A stretch of DNA of 64,000 nucleotides, taken from positions 1,098,501 to 1,162,500 of the forward strand of contig JADKHK010000013.1 of assembly GCA_016721845.1 (NCBI GenBank), in the 5' to 3' direction. The DNA comes from Lysobacterales bacterium (GTDB taxonomy: Bacteria > Pseudomonadota > Gammaproteobacteria > Xanthomonadales > Ahniellaceae). How positions within the stretch are numbered: the stretch's first letter is position 1; each line of letters starts with the position of its first letter. Under the pieces are notes generated by a model, which was not told the origin of the DNA, searched no databases, and worked only from the letters and a program-made list of their open reading frames with translations. Shown in pieces: positions 34,784 to 43,667 of the stretch. The position numbers and the translations under genes were made by a program.

Positions 34784-36400
34784 TCAGTCGCGCGAGATCA
34801 GTCCGGCTTCGATCAGTCGCTCGCGCATCGGCGCGACATGTGCGGCGTAGGGCTGCCAGGCGCCGACGCCGCGGCCGTGAATGCGCTCTAGCCCCTGCAC
34901 GATATTGGGGGTCGCGACCGCCTTGTCGTTGCCGTACGGATCTTCCGCGCCGTTGACCCAGTCGAGTCCGCAGAATCGGTACAACGCGCGCGTGACCAGT
35001 CCCGGGACGCTGACCAATTGCTCGTATCGGAGCGGAAACACGCGCTTCGGCAAGGCCGACTCGCAGCGGCGCATCCAGCCGGCATAGCGGATGCAATGTG
35101 CAGCGATCGCCTGCTGATCATAGGCATACGGGTAGATCGCACCGAACAACTCGCTCCAGATGCCGAAGCAGGTATCGAGCGGATCGCGCACCACATGCAC
35201 GATGCGCGCCTCCGGCAAGGCCGCAGCGATCGCATGCACGTAGAAGGTGTTGCCGGGCAACTGGTCGGTAACGAACCCGCCGCTGCCGAATCGTTCGCGC
35301 AGACGCTCGCGATAGGCGTTTCCGACACGCTGCCAGTCGACTTCGCCGAGACGCGCCGCAATCCGCAGGTCCATGAACGCGGCGGCTTCGATGCCGAGTT
35401 CGCGCTTGACGCTGACATTGAAGTCCTGCAACTCGCCGCCCAGGCGCACGTCCGGATGATTGCCGAGCAAGCGCTCGACCAGACTGGCGCCGGAACGCGG
35501 CATGCCGAGCACGAAGATCGGCACCGGTGCTTCGGCGCGCGTCGCCGCGACATCCGGCGCAATCGAACTCAACAGCGTATCCGCGTGCTTGTCCAGAAGA
35601 GCGAAGAGTTCGCCCTCCCGGGAAGAATCGAAACGCACGATCCCGCGCATGGTGCTGTTCGCGTTTGCCAACGCCTGTGCGGCGGCCAGGTACTGTCCGG
35701 CGCGATCGAGTTCCTTGAACAAGGCGTTGTCGAGTATTGCCATCGGCTCGCTGTCGGGGACGAGCAGCACGCGCGCCGCTTCCAGACGCGCGATCCGGCC
35801 AGCGTCCGACGGCGTCTGCGCCAAGTCGGCCATTGCCCAATGCGCCTTGGCGAAATCGGGAGCGAGTTCGATCGCGCGCTCGAATTGGACTCGTGCTTCA
35901 TCCACTTGGCCCAGCACCCGCAGCGCCGTACCGTGGTTGAAATGGAGGGTCGGGTTGGCGGCATCGATCGCGATCGCCTGCGCGAACAACGGCAATGCCG
36001 CAGCCGCGTCGCCGAACTGGGTCAGCACCGTTGCGACGCGATCGATCAGCGGCACGTCATCCATCGGCAGGCTCGCCGCTTTTCGCACCGCGAGCAGGGC
36101 GAGATGCGCATCGCCGCGCAACATGTGGCAGCGCGCCAGGTGCGCGAAGACTTCCGGTCGATCCGGCTCAAGTGCCGCCGCGCGTGTGGCACTGGCCACG
36201 GCGTCCAGCAGCCGCGCTTCTGCCGCTTCGGCCAGCGAACGGTAGAACCACCCGAGTCCGAACTGCGGAAATTGCCGAGTCAGCGTTTCGGCCACAACGC
36301 TGGCCGCCAGCGAATTTCCCTGATCCAGGTAATTGCGCGCCCGGCGCAGTTCACGCTGGATGCGGATGACATTCGGCGGCACGGCTACGGTCGATGTCAT
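34784..36400 (-). CDS. TPR-repeat sulfotransferase
   Basis: A 538-residue two-part protein: N-terminal TPR-like helical repeats (about residues 10-235, e.g. FNHGTALRVLGQVDEARVQFERAIELAPD) and a C-terminal PAPS-dependent sulfotransferase domain (about 275-530). The 5'-phosphosulfate loop reads FVLGMPRSGASLVERLLGNHP with Ala replacing the usual Thr, and the 3'-phosphate region is VHVVRDPLDTCFGIWSELF. No signal peptide or membrane segment. The acceptor is unknown. The architecture matches the TPR-sulfotransferases common in gammaproteobacteria. Confidence 0.88.
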   Translation of the reverse strand: MTSTVAVPPNVIRIQRELRRARNYLDQGNSLAASVVAETLTRQFPQFGLGWFYRSLAEAAEARLLDAVASATRAAALEPDRPEVFAHLARCHMLRGDAHLALLAVRKAASLPMDDVPLIDRVATVLTQFGDAAAALPLFAQAIAIDAANPTLHFNHGTALRVLGQVDEARVQFERAIELAPDFAKAHWAMADLAQTPSDAGRIARLEAARVLLVPDSEPMAILDNALFKELDRAGQYLAAAQALANANSTMRGIVRFDSSREGELFALLDKHADTLLSSIAPDVAATRAEAPVPIFVLGMPRSGASLVERLLGNHPDVRLGGELQDFNVSVKRELGIEAAAFMDLRIAARLGEVDWQRVGNAYRERLRERFGSGGFVTDQLPGNTFYVHAIAAALPEARIVHVVRDPLDTCFGIWSELFGAIYPYAYDQQAIAAHCIRYAGWMRRCESALPKRVFPLRYEQLVSVPGLVTRALYRFCGLDWVNGAEDPYGNDKAVATPNIVQGLERIHGRGVGAWQPYAAHVAPMRERLIEAGLISRD

Positions 36401-36505
36401 GGCGGGTCGTGATGAACTCGAACACTCGGCATCGGAGCATACAATACGCCGAACATCGCCCTCGTCATCTTTTCCCGTTCATTAACAATGCGATACGCAA
36501 ACATC

Positions 36506-36595
36506 TGGCGGATGGAGTGGGATTCGAACCCACGGTGACATCGCTGCCACGCCGGTTTTCAAGACCGGTGCCTTAAACCGCTCGGCCATCCATCC
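36506..36595 (-). tRNA. tRNA-Ser (UGA)
   Basis: A 90-nt class II tRNA on the minus strand. Acceptor arms GGATGGA and TCCATCC pair, the D-arm begins GGCCGAG, the anticodon stem CCGGT/ACCGG encloses CTTGAAA (anticodon TGA, reading UCA), a long variable arm follows, then GGTTCGAATCC, discriminator G and encoded CCA. It lies 91 bp downstream of serS on the same strand. Confidence 0.97.
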
Positions 36596-36686
36596 GTATC
36601 GATTGTCCCGCACCCTGCCCGCTTACCGCTGACGCGCGGCGAGGGGCGGATGCGAGGAAGTTTAGCTGATCGTGTTGCGGTAACGA

Positions 36687-37964
36687 TCAGGCGATGACGT
36701 CCACGCCGCCCATGTACGGGCGCAGCACGTCCGGAATCGCGATCGAACCATCCTCGTTCTGGTAGTTCTCGATGACGGCGATCATCGCGCGGCCGACGGC
36801 GACGCCGGAGCCGTTGAGCGTGTGCACAAGTTCGGGCTTGCCGGTCTCGGGGTTGCGCCAGCGCGCCTGCATGCGGCGCGCCTGGAAGCTTTCGCAATTC
36901 GAGCAGGAACTGATTTCACGGTACTTGTTTTCCGAGGGCAGCCAGACTTCAAGGTCATAGGTCTTGGTGGCGCCGAAACCCATGTCGCCGGTGCACAGCA
37001 GCATGCGGCGATACGGCAGCCCGAGTTTTTCCAGCACCACTTCCGCGCAGCGCGTCATCCGTTCGTGTTCGTCGTAGCTTTGCGCCGGCGTGGTGACGCT
37101 GACCAGTTCGACCTTTTCGAACTGGTGCTGGCGGATCATGCCGCGGGTGTCGCGACCGGCGGAACCGGCCTCGGCGCGGAAGCACATCGAATGCGCGGTC
37201 ATGCGCAGCGGCAGCGTTTCCGCGGCGACGATCTCGTCGCGCACGATGTTGGTCAACGGCACTTCCGAGGTCGGAATAAGGTAGCGGCGATCTTCGCCCG
37301 CGGTCGCGAACAGGTCTTCCTCGAACTTGGGCAACTGGCCGGTGCCGCGCATGCTGGCGGCGTTGACCATCAGCGGCACATTGGTTTCGAGATAGCCGTG
37401 TTCCTGCGTATGCAGGTCGAGCATGAACTGCGCCAGCGCGCGATGCAGGCGCGCAAGTTCGCCGCGCAGCACGGTGAAACGCGCGCCGGACAATTTCGCC
37501 GCGGTCTCGGCATCGAGCCAGCCCTTGCGCGCGCCGAGATCGACATGATCCTTCGGCGTGAATGCGAACTGGCGCGGCGTGCCCCAGCGGTGCTGCTCGG
37601 CATTGCCGTGCTCGTCCGCGGCGGTCGGCACCGACTCGTGCGGGATGTTCGGCACGTTCAGCGCCAGCGTCTCGATTTCCGCCAGCAGTTCGGCCTGGCG
37701 CAGCTCGCTCGCCTTCAGCTCGTCGCCGATATTCGCGACTTCGGCCATCAGCGCCGCGGTGTCCTCGCCCTTGCCCTTGGCGATACCGATCGCTTTCGAA
37801 CGCGTGTTGCGCAGGTTCTGCAGTTCCTGCGTGCGGGTCTGGATGCGCTTGCGTTCGGCCTCGACCGCTTCGAAGGCGGCAACGTCGATGACGAAGCCGC
37901 GTTTGGCAAGCAGCAAGGCCGCGGTGTCGGCCAGTTTGTTGCGGAACAGGACGGGGTCGAGCAT
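36687..37964 (-). CDS. serS: Seryl-tRNA synthetase
   Basis: Class II synthetase charging tRNA-Ser (and tRNA-Sec). The 425-residue protein begins MLDPVLFRNK, has the N-terminal antiparallel coiled coil (about residues 28-100) that grips the long variable arm, motif 2 FRAEAGSAGRDTRGMIRQHQF and motif 3 NGSGVAVGRAMIAV. An ATG four codons upstream (37976) is possible, but the MLDP start is the family norm. Its cognate tRNA-Ser gene follows on the same strand. Confidence 0.97.
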   Translation of the reverse strand: MLDPVLFRNKLADTAALLLAKRGFVIDVAAFEAVEAERKRIQTRTQELQNLRNTRSKAIGIAKGKGEDTAALMAEVANIGDELKASELRQAELLAEIETLALNVPNIPHESVPTAADEHGNAEQHRWGTPRQFAFTPKDHVDLGARKGWLDAETAAKLSGARFTVLRGELARLHRALAQFMLDLHTQEHGYLETNVPLMVNAASMRGTGQLPKFEEDLFATAGEDRRYLIPTSEVPLTNIVRDEIVAAETLPLRMTAHSMCFRAEAGSAGRDTRGMIRQHQFEKVELVSVTTPAQSYDEHERMTRCAEVVLEKLGLPYRRMLLCTGDMGFGATKTYDLEVWLPSENKYREISSCSNCESFQARRMQARWRNPETGKPELVHTLNGSGVAVGRAMIAVIENYQNEDGSIAIPDVLRPYMGGVDVIA

Positions 37965-38030
37965 GGCGAATCCCATGAAAAAGGCCGCGGATTATATCGT
38001 CCGCGGCCCGGGTTCCGCGCAGCCAACTTC

Positions 38031-38606
38031 CTAGCCGTTTGCGGGTTTCACAAGTTTGGCGAGGATCAAGCCCGCCAGCAACGCGCCCACCCCGTGCTCC
38101 AGCGCGCCGACGAAGGCGAAATTGCGCGGGAAGTAGTACCAGGTGAATTGCGGTACCGAGATCGACAGCCACGCGAACAGGCCGATGACCGTCGCGACAC
38201 CGACGCGCTTCGCATAGCTGCCGGGCACCGCGCCCAGCACGACGGCAAGCAGGAAGGCCGCGATCGTCGACGTCAGCAACTGGTGCAAGATCTGCGGACC
38301 CATCGCGGCCGGATCGCCCGGAAGTCCGTTCGCCTTGTAGACCACCCATGCATACGGGCCGGTCTTGGCCTTTTCTGCCCAAGCCTTCGCGGCGGCCTCG
38401 TCGCCATGGTCCACGAGGTTCATGCTGGGCAGGATGTAGATGCCATCGCCCTGGGTAAACTCGGCCTTCATCGCCGCCATCACCGCCTGTTCGCCAGCTA
38501 CTTCGTTCTTGAAATCCACGGTGCCGAACGGCGTCAGCATGTGGAACACCGCACCCCACATCCACACCACAATGCCCGCGAGCACCGCGGCCAGCAGCTT
38601 CCTCAT
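38031..38606 (-). CDS. Uncharacterised membrane protein
   Basis: A 191-residue protein with an N-terminal membrane segment (LLAAVLAGIVVWMWGAVFHM), a hydrophilic loop of about 75 residues, and three C-terminal membrane segments starting near residue 105. It contains FTWYYFPRNFAFVGALEHG near the C-terminus. I do not recognise a characterised family. ATG 38606 is preceded by GGGGGAG, a strong ribosome-binding site. It lies between crcB and serS and interrupts the otherwise E. coli-like rarA-serS order. Confidence 0.75.
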   Translation of the reverse strand: MRKLLAAVLAGIVVWMWGAVFHMLTPFGTVDFKNEVAGEQAVMAAMKAEFTQGDGIYILPSMNLVDHGDEAAAKAWAEKAKTGPYAWVVYKANGLPGDPAAMGPQILHQLLTSTIAAFLLAVVLGAVPGSYAKRVGVATVIGLFAWLSISVPQFTWYYFPRNFAFVGALEHGVGALLAGLILAKLVKPANG

Positions 38607-38667
38607 GTCGATCTCCCCCATCGAGCGCAAATCGCGCAGGAGGAAACTACGCCATCGAACGAAGCTG

Positions 38668-39057
38668 TCAATGGACGAAGGTCATCTGACCGAGTTTCCA
38701 GCCAACCGACACCGCCAGCACGCCGATGCCGACATGCGCCAGCATGGTCCATGCGAACAGGTCGATGCGGTTCGCGCGCAGCAACTGGAAACCTTCGACG
38801 CCGAGCGCCGAGAACGTCGTCAAGCCGCCGAGGAAGCCCACCATCAACAGGTTTCGCCACCACACCGCATCATGCAGCCGCGTGTCGAGCCAGACCAGCA
38901 GCAGGCCGGCCAGGAAACAACCGATCGCGTTGACCGCGAAGGTCGCCGCCGGCAAACCGTACCAACCGTGACGCACGAACAGCAGGTTGACGCCGTAGCG
39001 CGTGCTCGCACCCAGCGCACCGCCACCGGCGACCGCGAGCAGATTCGTCCAGCTCAT
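38668..39057 (-). CDS. crcB: Fluoride channel CrcB/Fluc
   Basis: A 129-residue four-helix membrane protein that exports fluoride as an antiparallel dimer. Family marks are GGALGASTRYGVN near the start, the NAIGCFLAGLL helix and the GFLGGLTTFSALG break-helix with the phenylalanine and threonine lining of the pore. The ATG at 39057 overlaps the rarA stop (ATGA). No fluoride riboswitch is evident, as expected for a gene translated from an upstream message. Confidence 0.95.
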   Translation of the reverse strand: MSWTNLLAVAGGGALGASTRYGVNLLFVRHGWYGLPAATFAVNAIGCFLAGLLLVWLDTRLHDAVWWRNLLMVGFLGGLTTFSALGVEGFQLLRANRIDLFAWTMLAHVGIGVLAVSVGWKLGQMTFVH

Positions 39058-40388
39058 CGCTGCACCGCCTTCGCGCGCTCGGCGCGGATCTGTTCGAGGC
39101 GTTCGCGGATACGTGCCTCGATGCCATTGCCGGTCGGCGCATACAACCGCCGTTCGCCCAGATCGTCCGGAAAGCAGCGCTGGTCATACGCGATGCCGCC
39201 TTCCACGTCCGGGTCATACTGATAATTGGCGCCGTAACCGAGTTCCTTCATCAGCTTCGTCGGCGCATTGCGCAACGCGACCGGCACCGGTAGCGAACCA
39301 GTGTCGGCGACCAGTTTCTTCGCGGCACCATAGGCTGAATAGGCGGCATTGCTCTTCGGCGCCATCGCGAGATAGACCGCGACCATGGCCAACGCGAGAT
39401 CCCCCTCCGGACTGCCCTGCCGGTCGTAGGCTTCCCACGCCGCGATCGTCTTCTCCAGCGCGGAGGGATCGGCCAGCCCGACATCCTCGACCGCCATGCG
39501 GGTGAGCCGCCGCGCCAGATAGGCCGGGTCGCAGCCGCCGTCGAACATCCGCGCGATCCAGTACAGCGCAGCGTCCGGATTCGAATTGCGCACCGACTTG
39601 TGCAGCGCCGAGATCTGGTCGTAGAACGCTTCGCCGCCCTTGTCGAAGCGACGTACGCGATCGGCCAGCACCTGATCGAGTACGGTCGCTTCGATGCGTC
39701 CGTGCTCGGCCAGTTCGCCGGCGATTTCGAGCAGGGTCAGGCCGCGACGCACGTCGCCGTCGGCGGCACGCGCGATTTCCGTCAATGCCGCGTCGTCGAT
39801 CTGCAGATCAAGTTCGCCGAGGCCGTGTTCGCGATCCGCGAGCGCGCGTCGCAACGCCGTCACGATGGCCTCGACCGAGACCATGTCGAGCACATGCACG
39901 CGGCAGCGCGACAGCAGCGCAGAGTTCAATTCGAACGACGGATTCTCGGTCGTCGCACCGACGAAGACGATGGTGCCGCGTTCGATGTGCGGCAGAAACG
40001 CGTCCTGCTGCGCCTTGTTGAAGCGATGCACCTCATCGACGAACAGGACCGTGCGTTTGCCCGCGGCGAAGTGCTGGGTCGCTTCGGCCAGCGCCGCGCG
40101 CACCTCCGCGAGACCGCCGAGCACGGCCGAAATCGACAGGAACTCGGCATCGGCATAACGCGCCAGCACCCGCGCCAGGCTGGTCTTGCCGCAACCCGGC
40201 GGCCCCCACAGGATCATCGAATGCACGCGCCCGGATTCGATCGCGCGCCGAAACGCCGTGCCCGGTGCCAGCAACCGGTCCTGCCCGACGAAATCGTCCA
40301 GCGACCGCGGCCGCATGCGCTCGGCCAGCGGTTTCAGGGTCTCGGGTTCGGGCAACAGATCGGGCTGCGGGCTTCGGCGTTTCGTCAT
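39054..40388 (-). CDS. rarA: Replication-associated recombination protein RarA (MgsA)
   Basis: A clamp-loader-type AAA+ ATPase acting at stalled replication forks. The 444-residue protein has Walker A GPPGCGKTSL, Walker B FVDEVHRFNKAQQD, sensor 1 GATTENPSFELN and the tetramerisation domain with AMAPKSNAAY. The start is ATG 40388 (MTKRRSPQPD); in-frame sequence further upstream runs into lolA. The gap to lolA is 16 bp, in the E. coli order lolA-rarA. Confidence 0.96.
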   Translation of the reverse strand: MTKRRSPQPDLLPEPETLKPLAERMRPRSLDDFVGQDRLLAPGTAFRRAIESGRVHSMILWGPPGCGKTSLARVLARYADAEFLSISAVLGGLAEVRAALAEATQHFAAGKRTVLFVDEVHRFNKAQQDAFLPHIERGTIVFVGATTENPSFELNSALLSRCRVHVLDMVSVEAIVTALRRALADREHGLGELDLQIDDAALTEIARAADGDVRRGLTLLEIAGELAEHGRIEATVLDQVLADRVRRFDKGGEAFYDQISALHKSVRNSNPDAALYWIARMFDGGCDPAYLARRLTRMAVEDVGLADPSALEKTIAAWEAYDRQGSPEGDLALAMVAVYLAMAPKSNAAYSAYGAAKKLVADTGSLPVPVALRNAPTKLMKELGYGANYQYDPDVEGGIAYDQRCFPDDLGERRLYAPTGNGIEARIRERLEQIRAERAKAVQR

Positions 40389-40404
40389 CCGCCGAGTGTA
40401 ATGC

Positions 40405-41043
40405 TCACTGCAATGGAATGGCCTGGGCGGGTTCGACCGCTTCGCCAATCACATCCACTCCGGCGGGTGGCACGAACTTGAAGGTGTCGACGGCGAGCGT
40501 CGGGTTGCGCAGCCACTTCGAGAACGCCCACTCGGTGCGATTGCCGAGCAGGTCCTCGAGCAGCATGCGTTGCGGACTGTTGCCGTCGAAGCCGATCTCG
40601 ACACGCTTGAACGGCGGTTCCTTGGCACGCGACGTCAGGCCGAGCCAGGCGAGACCATCATGGTCCTTCAGGTTCTGCACGACGTAGTCGCGATCGAGTT
40701 GTGACAGGTCGACGAGCACGGTCAGCGGCGATTGCGACTCCTCAGTGCTCTGGTTGCGCACGGTGACCTGTTCGAGGTCTTCATCATGGATCCAGACGTT
40801 GTTGCCATCGGCCACGATCAGTTGCGGAAACGGGTCGTCGTACTGCCAGCGAAACTGGCGCGGCGCGGCCAGCGCCAAGGTGCCTCGCGATTCTTCCTGG
40901 ACCTCGCCGTTCGCATCTGACGTGGTCTGCGTGAATTCGCCGCTGAGCGCGTTCAGGCCGTTGGCAAACGCTTCGAGGCGAGCGCGGGCATCGGCGGCCA
41001 GCACCGAGTTCGAGAGCAGCAGGGACAACAGAAACATTCTCAT
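40405..41043 (-). CDS. lolA: Outer-membrane lipoprotein carrier protein LolA
   Basis: Periplasmic chaperone that takes lipoproteins from LolCDE to LolB. The 212-residue protein has a signal peptide (MRMFLLSLLLSNSVLAADA), the SGEFTQT start of the mature domain, RGTLALAAPRQFRWQYDDP with the conserved Arg of the lipid cavity, and a VDLSQ strand. ATG 41043 is chosen; an upstream in-frame extension lies in the REP-like repeat and is not coding. Confidence 0.94.
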   Translation of the reverse strand: MRMFLLSLLLSNSVLAADARARLEAFANGLNALSGEFTQTTSDANGEVQEESRGTLALAAPRQFRWQYDDPFPQLIVADGNNVWIHDEDLEQVTVRNQSTEESQSPLTVLVDLSQLDRDYVVQNLKDHDGLAWLGLTSRAKEPPFKRVEIGFDGNSPQRMLLEDLLGNRTEWAFSKWLRNPTLAVDTFKFVPPAGVDVIGEAVEPAQAIPLQ

Positions 41044-41067
41044 CGATAGGCTCCGAGGCGCTCGAGA

Positions 41068-41162
41068 TCGCGGGGCGGAGCCCGCTCCCACAAAAGCCCG
41101 CCTCTACATGACGTCCAGACAAACTTCACCGGGAACTTGTGGGAGCGGGCTCCGCCCCGCGA
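41068..41162. repeat. REP/BIME-like inverted repeat
   Basis: Two perfect 26-bp inverted arms (41068-41093 and 41137-41162) separated by 43 bp fill most of the 160 bp between ftsK and lolA. The core GTGGGAGCGGGCTCCGCC resembles the palindromic REP units abundant in Pseudomonas and Xanthomonadales genomes. In RNA it would form a very stable stem and could protect or end the ftsK transcript. Confidence 0.8.
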
Positions 41163-41203
41163 CGCAGATACTGCAGGCCAGGCGCTGAACCCGCGCTGGC
41201 GGC

Positions 41204-43528
41204 TCAATCCTTCGGTGGCGGCGGGGCCAGCACTTCGCGGTTGCCGTTGTGGCTGGGACCACTGACGATGCCGGCGGCTTCCATTTCCTCGATCAGGCGC
41301 GCGGCGCGGTTGTAGCCGATCTTGAGTCGACGCTGGACCCCGGAAATCGACGCGCGCCGCGACTCGGTGACGATGCGCACGGCCTGATCGTAAAGCGCGT
41401 CCGACTCGCCGCCCTCGCCTTCGGCATTCGCCTCCGGCAAGCCGGTCGCGCCGATCACCTGTCCGTCGCCGAGCATCTGGACCTCATCGAGCACGCCCGG
41501 GATGTAGTCAGGCTTGTTCGACATCGAGCGCAGGTGCTTGACGACGCGATGCACCTCGTCGTCGCTGACGAAAGCGCCGTGCACGCGTTCCGGCGTGGCG
41601 GTGCCTGGCGGCAGGTAGAGCATGTCACCGTGCCCAAGCAGTTGCTCCGCGCCACTCTGGTCGAGGATGGTCCGCGAGTCGATCTTGCTGGAGACCTGGA
41701 AGGCGATGCGGGTCGGGATATTGGCCTTGATCAGGCCGGTGATCACGTCGACCGATGGCCGCTGCGTCGCCAGGATCAGATGGATGCCGGCGGCGCGCGC
41801 CTTCTGCGCCAGGCGCGCGATCAGTTCCTCGACCTTCTTGCCGACGATCATCATCATGTCGGCGAACTCGTCGATGATGACGACGATATAGGGCAAGGTT
41901 TCCAATGCCTCCGCCGACAACTGCGGCATGTCCGGCACCGGCTTGAACAACGGATCGAGAATCGGATGACCGCTGTTTTCGGCATCCTGGATCTTCTTGT
42001 TGAAACCGCCCAGGTTGCGCACGCCGACCGCGCTCATCAGCTTGTAGCGGCGCTCCATTTCAGCCACGCACCAGCGCAGGCCATTCGCGGCCTCCTTCAT
42101 GTCGGTCACGACCGGTGCCAACAAATGCGGAATGCCCTGATACACGGACAATTCCAGCATCTTCGGGTCGATCATCAGCATGCGCACGTCTTGCGCCGTG
42201 GCCTTGTACAACAGCGACAACACCATCGCGTTCAAGGCCACCGACTTGCCGGAGCCGGTGGTGCCGGCGACCAGCAGATGCGGCATCTTGGCCAGGTCGA
42301 CCACGCTCGGTCGCCCGCCGATGTCCTTGCCGAGCGCCAGCGCCAGCGGCGAGGTCAGCTTGTCGTATTCCTTCGAGCGCAGGATTTCGGAGAGATAGAC
42401 GATCTCGCGATTGACGTTCGGTATTTCGAGGCCGATCACCGACTTGCCGGGAATCACGTCGACCACGCGCACCGACTGCACGCTCAAGCCGCGCGCAATG
42501 TCCTTGTCGAGGTTGCTGATCTGGCCGCCACGCACGCCGGGCGCCGGTTGCATCTCGAACCGCGTGATCACCGGCCCCGGATAGGCGCCGACCACCTGGG
42601 CATCGATCTTGAAATCTCGCAACTTGAATTCGACCTGGCGCGACAGCGTCTCCAGCGTTTCCTCCGAATAGCCCTTCGGCTGCGGCTTCGGATCATCGAG
42701 CAGGGACAGCGGCGGCAATTCGCCGGCCGGCAACGAGGTGAACAGCGGAATCTGCAATTCGCGCTCGGCGCGTTCGCTTTTTTCGACCAGCGGTGTCGGC
42801 TGCTCGATCTTCAATGGCTCGCGTTTGGCCTGCTTGACCTTCTCGACCTTGCGGACCTCCTCGCGCTCTTCGCGCACCTCACGCACGGCACGGCGTTCCT
42901 CGCGGCCTTCCCAGAAGCTGCGCAGCGTCGCGATAGCACGCAAGACGGCGTCGCCGATCGCCTCCATCAGGCGGAACCAGGAAATGCCGGTGAACAGGGT
43001 GAGCATCACCAGGAAGACGGTGAACAGGAACAGGGTCGCACCCAGTTCGCCCGCGGCCGATCGCAGCAAATCGCCGAACAGGGCGCCGACCACGCCTCCG
43101 GCGTTCGCCGGCAAGGGCGACGCGGCTTCGAAGAAATGCAGATGGGCAAGCCCCGCGCCACTGGCGATCCAGCCCGCGGCGCCGAGCAGCAGCCACGCGG
43201 AATCGTGTTTCGTGCCGGGCAAGGCTGTTTCGTCGCGGATCAGGCGCCAGGCGATCGCGGCCAGCATCAGCGGGAATGCGAAGGCCATGCCGCCGAAGAA
43301 ATACAGGCTGAGGTCGGCGATCCAGGCGCCGACGCTGCCGCCGAGGTTCTGGATCGGCGCATCCGAGCCGGCATGCGACCAGCCCGGATCGCCCGGTTGA
43401 TAGGTGTAGAGGCAAACGCCGAGATAGACGATCAACGGGATCAGCATCAACACCGCGGCTTCGCGCAGGCGCTGTTCCCAAACGGATGGTTCGGCCTCGG
43501 CGGCCGGCTCCTTGCTGCGATTCGTCAC
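41204..43528 (-). CDS. ftsK: DNA translocase FtsK
   Basis: Links division and chromosome segregation: anchored at the septum, it pumps DNA towards dif. The 774-residue protein has an N-terminal region with four membrane segments (residues 25-185), a short charged linker of KVEKVKQAKRE type (far shorter than in E. coli), a RecA-like motor with Walker A AGTTGSGKSVALN and Walker B VVIIDEFADMMM, and the C-terminal gamma winged helix (ISGVQRRLKIGYNRAARLIE) that reads KOPS. The GTG start at 43528 has weak GGGAA upstream. It is divergent from trxB, as in E. coli apart from lrp. Confidence 0.97.
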   Translation of the reverse strand: MTNRSKEPAAEAEPSVWEQRLREAAVLMLIPLIVYLGVCLYTYQPGDPGWSHAGSDAPIQNLGGSVGAWIADLSLYFFGGMAFAFPLMLAAIAWRLIRDETALPGTKHDSAWLLLGAAGWIASGAGLAHLHFFEAASPLPANAGGVVGALFGDLLRSAAGELGATLFLFTVFLVMLTLFTGISWFRLMEAIGDAVLRAIATLRSFWEGREERRAVREVREEREEVRKVEKVKQAKREPLKIEQPTPLVEKSERAERELQIPLFTSLPAGELPPLSLLDDPKPQPKGYSEETLETLSRQVEFKLRDFKIDAQVVGAYPGPVITRFEMQPAPGVRGGQISNLDKDIARGLSVQSVRVVDVIPGKSVIGLEIPNVNREIVYLSEILRSKEYDKLTSPLALALGKDIGGRPSVVDLAKMPHLLVAGTTGSGKSVALNAMVLSLLYKATAQDVRMLMIDPKMLELSVYQGIPHLLAPVVTDMKEAANGLRWCVAEMERRYKLMSAVGVRNLGGFNKKIQDAENSGHPILDPLFKPVPDMPQLSAEALETLPYIVVIIDEFADMMMIVGKKVEELIARLAQKARAAGIHLILATQRPSVDVITGLIKANIPTRIAFQVSSKIDSRTILDQSGAEQLLGHGDMLYLPPGTATPERVHGAFVSDDEVHRVVKHLRSMSNKPDYIPGVLDEVQMLGDGQVIGATGLPEANAEGEGGESDALYDQAVRIVTESRRASISGVQRRLKIGYNRAARLIEEMEAAGIVSGPSHNGNREVLAPPPPKD

Positions 43529-43667
43529 GAGTTCCCGATGCGTTGGGGATCATGGCCGCGTCGACCGACGACCGCCATCATCCGAGCCTTGATATCGATG
43601 CCGCGCACCCGCATGCTGCAGGCTTGTCGCCGCACGCCGGCACCCGAACGTCACCACGGAATCATAC

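Noticed and set aside
38640..38667. A fluoride riboswitch before crcB
   Set aside because: crcB starts inside the rarA stop codon, so there is no room upstream; the gap after it carries no crcB-motif fold.
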